From Tetracentron sinense (lineage: Eukaryota > Streptophyta > Magnoliopsida > Trochodendrales > Trochodendraceae): DNA of 64,000 nucleotides. This document shows positions 60,170 to 64,000 of the stretch, piece by piece. Location of the stretch: the NCBI GenBank assembly GCA_015143295.1, contig CM026568.1:14018607-14082606 (forward strand), written 5' to 3'. Each line of letters begins with the position of its first letter. Position 1 is the first letter of the stretch. The notes under the pieces are model-generated. The model ran no database searches. It had not been told where the DNA came from and saw nothing but the letters and a program-made list of their open reading frames with translations. Position numbers and translations under genes: made by a program.

Positions 60170-61490
60170 GCTTTAGCATGATTACTCACCCAATTAGCAT
60201 GTTCTATTATCCCTTCTACAATTCTCCAGCTGACCTACACATATTATCATCCCCAATGAGTCTACTTGCAGCATTCATCCCTGTCTCTACCAAGAATATT
60301 ACACGCGCTCGCATGATTTGCTTTAGGATGGAGATACAGAGCTAATTTATTAACCTTCTACTAGAACACGGCCCTACTCACTGCAGCTACTCCGACCTCC
60401 TTTTCTCCCAGATCAGGAGAAGTTCTTCCCTACTCTGTCTTCTGTTGGCGATATTGTGTCATTAATTGAATGGGAAGCTCCTCATCCCACAGAAGGTGCC
60501 AATTGTGTGTTGTTATCTGAGGTGCTCCATAACTCCTTATAATTTCAAAGTTTGGCGGCTCTTACTACGTCACTTGTCTATAATATCGGCGATACACTGA
60601 CGTCACGCTCAAGCATTGTGAGTGTGCCTTTTCGAGGCATTCATAGACAAATTTGTGGTAATTTCTTTATGCTACTTGGTGTATAAGCCTAGGTGGGGGT
60701 GTTGATACCCATGCTGAAGTGAACCCAAACAGGCTGCTTGGATGACAGGATGGACGAGATAATTTGGCATGGCCAGAATTCACTGGTGCTTTAACTTTTT
60801 TCTGTTACAAGATTTATTTAAATGTAGCATTTAAGTTTGATCTGTGAGGGTGAATCTCCACCACACTATGATTTGGAATTCCGATCGTTTTGTGTTTTGG
60901 ATATATATATTACGACCAAAGAGAATTCCCATGTTGATTTTTAGCGAAGGGTATGAAAAACTTGGCACACAACATTAGTCCCCTCCTTACCTTCCAGAAA
61001 AAGATCAGTACCCTGCTACTACGGGTAGTTATCAGTAGAATGGAATGATCATAGTCATAGCCATCTGATCTTTGTAATTTTATTTTGAATGTATGTTACA
61101 ATTCCTTCCCGCCTATCTTATCTTCCTCGGTCATCCATGCCCCTTTCTGCACTACTGCTCATCTCTATGTCCTTCCATTTCAGAATCTCTTAACCAAAGT
61201 TAGTGAATTTTAACTAAGGTTAAAATATTCAATATTTTGTTTCTTAAAAACAAGGATAGGTGGTTGAATCATAACCATAGTTAAGGGATGTCAATAGCGA
61301 CACGACCTTAACTTTGAGAGAATTTGGAATCATACATAATGGATGTGTGAAGGAATATGAGAACACACCACATGGAGGCTCAGTAGTGGATGGTTAGATC
61401 AAATCACAGTCAATTGCGATTGAATTCGGGGTGTGTTCCCCCAAGTCATCATGTATCCTTGTTAACTTCTATCAACCATGGTTAAGATTC
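59165..61490. repeat. Extra segment of long unit 5
   Basis: This is collinear with 46870-49612: CTTGCTAGATGCTTCCACG, CCCAAGTTCTGG, the (TA)n tract, GACGTCACGCTCAAGCATTG and CTTCCAGAAAAAGATCAGTA all recur in order. It lacks the 48358-48620 portion of the other copy. A 181-codon plus-strand frame at 59223-59768 is not conserved in the sister copy. Confidence 0.85.
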
Positions 61491-61835
61491 ACTAACCCTT
61501 AGGGTTCAACAATCTAACCTTGCTTTTTAGAAAAAAAATTAACCCTAACGGTTAAAAATTCTTAACTATAGTTATATATATTTTAAACCATTAGGGTTAG
61601 TATTTTAAACCCTTAGTTAAATATATTTTGAACCCTAAGGGGTTGTAAATCTTAACCACGGTTAATAGGGACACGTGGTGACCTGTGGGTGTGATTGAAC
61701 TCTCCCCGAAATCAATCACAATTGGTTGTGATTCGGTATCAAGTCCTCCTCTTTGCATTGCGACTACGACTGAAGTAATGATATCAAAGATATCTGACAC
61801 AAGGAATCCTTGTAATGAAATATTGTTCATCCTCT

Positions 61836-62120
61836 CACTACGTGAAAATGCGCTAAAAACGACGGCCCAAACCCGTCGTTTAAACACAATTACGACTTCC
61901 TTCGGCCGTCGTGTAGGCCGTGGGGAACAAGGGTGTAGTTCACCATAAACGACGGCCTATAGCAGTCGCTATTATGACGGAAAGAACGACGGCTAATGAC
62001 CGTCGTTTAAATAAACGTCGTATTAGAGCCGTCGTTTATTTCGCGACATACAATTTTTTAAAAAAAATTAATTTTATTATAAACGACGGCCAATAGCCGT
62101 CGTTTTTTACGAAAAATTTT
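61836..62120 (+). mobile_element. Terminus of a further CACTA element
   Basis: It begins CACTACGTGAAAATGCG directly after macrosatellite sequence (CATCCTCT, which continues as CTAGCTC in intact units). It is followed by at least seven AACGACGGC / GCCGTCGTT words in both orientations, the sub-terminal repeat style of CACTA elements. The other terminus is not in the window, so the element may extend past 64000. Confidence 0.8.
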
Positions 62121-63126
62121 AAAAAAAAATCACTATTTTTTCCTGGATGAACCTGTCAGTTATACATTTTACCTGCAAATTCGCTTAATATACATTTAGT
62201 CCAACCCATCACACAATACAATACAATACACAACTTCATCTTCTAATTATTAAGCAAACGAGGCAATCACGCACAAACAACGAAAACATAAGTACTTAAC
62301 CAATTTATATGTCAATACAAAAGTCAAAGAAATTTAACACAATATTTGGGCCAAATGATAGTTTCGCCAATGCTAATATCTCCAAGTGTTCCCACTCGTT
62401 CATACAAATCTGTATTTTGATCATAGATGTCATCTACTATAACGCTATATACTTCAGGATTTTGTGGTACATCGCCATGAATCCGTCCCAAGGTAATAAT
62501 TGCCCCTCTAAAATTCTTTAATAAACATTGCCTGGAAGTTGGGGGTGACTCGGGGAGAGAATGCCGCCTTCCCTACAAACATTAAAAAGAGTTTGTTAAA
62601 CAATAAACCTCAAAAGAAAAACAACATAAGAGTAGTCAATATGATCATTTACATGTCAAGCTTCCATAATAACAAATAAACCAATAAGATACTTTACATA
62701 TATGCTAAGCTTACAAAAAATATATAATAGCTAAGTCAGAAGTATGGATTCCAATCTGGGATTTTGAGGATACACAAATACGGGCAGTGATGCTCATTTC
62801 TGTGTTTTGTTTCTGATCCTATTGTTGGGCTTGAAGCTGTGGTTGTCGCTTTGTGTGGGTCTTGTTCTCAAGCTTTTTGGATGATTTCTTTTGAGCTCCG
62901 TTAGTAATGCTTATTTCTGTTGTCATACTTGATATAGATATCTGATTTCCCAAGATTTTAATATCACTCCTATCAAATAAAAGACTTATCAATCTACCTA
63001 CATTCACATGAACTACAAACATTCCGGAATTCACAATTCAAAATCAAAGAACACCCATTAAGATATTAATTACAGATTGCTTGAGTTTCTTAAGCTTACG
63101 ACGGTGTATGGGGGAAGGGAGTTGGT
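62121..63126. other. Presumed CACTA interior, nothing firmly recognised
   Basis: AT-rich sequence contains one minus-strand frame (62819-63034) with a lysine/glutamine-rich end and no diagnostic motif; it might be the C-terminus of a second CACTA protein. No exon is supported. Confidence 0.35.
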
Positions 63127-64000
63127 TTCCCAGCACACCTTCAACCAGCCTTCGACGCCTCATTGCACTTACGCGAGCCACTCGCTGCACTCTCTCCCCC
63201 GCCGCCCGAAGAATTGCCATTGTCCATGATCCTCTTATAGCATTTGCTGCCCAAGATGTTGTGTCCCTCCCCAACTCCGAAGCCTATGCCTTACATTGGT
63301 GTTTCTGCGTTTGCAATTTTCTTCTTCATAATGGATGTCCTTAAAAAAATGAACAGTCAAGATATTGTAATTCCAAATGACCTGCCCCCACTTGAAGGCT
63401 GCTTCACTAACCAGTTCGCTGATTTAATTGATAGCTAGCCAGTTTGAGTTCTTGAAATTCGATGTCGGTGATCTTTACAACACATGCAGAGAAATGGAAG
63501 GTAAGTTCATTGATTTGTTGGGTCAAGAGCAGATTAATGAAAACAAGGGACAATGGGCAGTCGGGCCATTAAACCCAATAGTCATCGGTGCAGCCGGTGA
63601 CTCGCACCGCCGACACAAATGCTTAGAATGGCTAGACAAACAAGCACCAAGATCAGCTTTATGTGTTTCATTTGGGACTACCACTTCTCTAACAGATGAT
63701 CAGATCATCGAGCTTGCTATCGGTTTAGAGCAGAGTAAGGTACCTTTTGTTTGGGTTCTGAGAGATGCTGACCGAGGAGACATTTTTGCTGGGGATGAGG
63801 AAGTTAGAAGAACTCAACTTCCAAAAGGGTATGAGGATAGAGTAAGGGGAATGGGGATGAGTGAGAGATTGGTCCCCACAGATTGAGATCCTGGCCCATC
63901 CATCAACAGGAGGGTTCTTGAGCCACTGTGGCTGGAATTCTTGAGCATTAGCATGGGTGTGCCTATTGGGGCCTGGGCCATGGACCAGCCCAGGAACACT
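63127..64000 (+). pseudogene. UDP-glycosyltransferase pseudogene (zeatin O-glucosyltransferase-like)
   Basis: Such enzymes transfer glucose or xylose from a UDP-sugar to cytokinins or other small acceptors in the cytosol. In successive frames the sequence reads FPAHLQPAFDASLHLREPL, ARRIAIVHDPLIAFAAQDV, VSAFAIFFFIMDVLKK, ASQFEFLKFDVGDLYNTC, QWAVGPLNP and KCLEWLDKQAPRSALCVSFG. The C-terminal PSPG box follows: WSPQIEILAHPSTGGFLSHC, then GWNS, then SISMGVPIGAW and DQPRN. The frame is broken at least five times: near 63195, near 63290, by a 4-nt gain near 63437, near 63855, and by a loss of about 7 nt just after GWNS inside the PSPG box. The N-terminal third is missing and the window ends before the C-terminus. 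The FPAHLQP and DQPRN words favour the zeatin O-glucosyltransferase group. Confidence 0.88.

Larger units (their letters stand above)
46013..61835. repeat. Macrosatellite, 2.4 kb period, five units
   Basis: The marker CAAGGAT (after AAAAAT, before a GGGTGGGTGAACCCTA-like word) occurs at 46034, 51081, 53509, 55921 and 58337. The three middle units are about 2.41-2.43 kb. Unit 1 (about 46013-51060) and unit 5 (58320-61835) are long because they carry an extra segment (46870-49612 and 59165-61490) absent from units 2-4. Unit 5 is truncated by a CACTA terminus at 61836. Order and orientation are the same throughout. No unit has a consistently open frame; the many short frames differ between copies. 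It appears non-coding. Confidence 0.93.

Overview
This window looks like nuclear DNA from a flowering plant. It has intron-bearing alpha-expansin genes, CACTA (En/Spm) DNA transposons, Copia- and Gypsy-type LTR fossils, a tRNA-derived SINE and AT-rich spacers full of MITEs. The species cannot be named from sequence alone. No rRNA, tRNA or CRISPR feature was seen.

Host genes. The left 40 kb is an alpha-expansin cluster. EXPA-1 (1082-5439), EXPA-2 (9158-9996) and EXPA-3 (12058-12927) lie on the minus strand. EXPA-4 (26687-27600) and EXPA-5 (38505-39368) lie on the plus strand, so the cluster is inverted and head-to-head. All five have two exons with the intron in phase 1 at the same place, just before the conserved CGYG, and encode 248-251 residue secreted wall-loosening proteins. 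Two expansin relics remain, at about 10467-10562 and 44489-44826. At the right edge (63127-64000) lies a frameshifted UDP-glycosyltransferase pseudogene resembling zeatin O-glucosyltransferases.

Layout. EXPA-1 has a 3.6 kb intron holding MITEs. A SINE with a 16-bp target duplication and other small elements fill 5.5-9.1 kb. A 12.2 kb CACTA element (13925-26150, TSD TAG) separates EXPA-3 from EXPA-4. It carries a decayed TNP2 gene, an 11-copy 178-bp tandem array, an 80-bp array and a 137-bp array interrupted by a nested TIR element. EXPA-4 and EXPA-5 lie in a tandem segmental duplication whose two copies received different insertions, so each copy often preserves the empty site of an insertion in the other. 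Upstream of EXPA-5 sits a MITE (29.3-37.3 kb) containing a Copia fossil, whose right LTR contains a solo LTR. Downstream of EXPA-5 are a fold-back element holding a Gypsy-like solo LTR, a small MITE and a 1.5 kb CACTA relative.

From about 46.0 to 61.8 kb there is a non-coding macrosatellite with a 2.4 kb period. It has five units in a long-short-short-short-long pattern and is cut at 61836 by the terminus of another CACTA element, next to the glycosyltransferase relic.

The main biological story is a recently reworked expansin array in which local duplication supplied new expansins and transposons enlarged the spacers. Coordinates of exons and element ends were read by eye; sequence identities were not computed.
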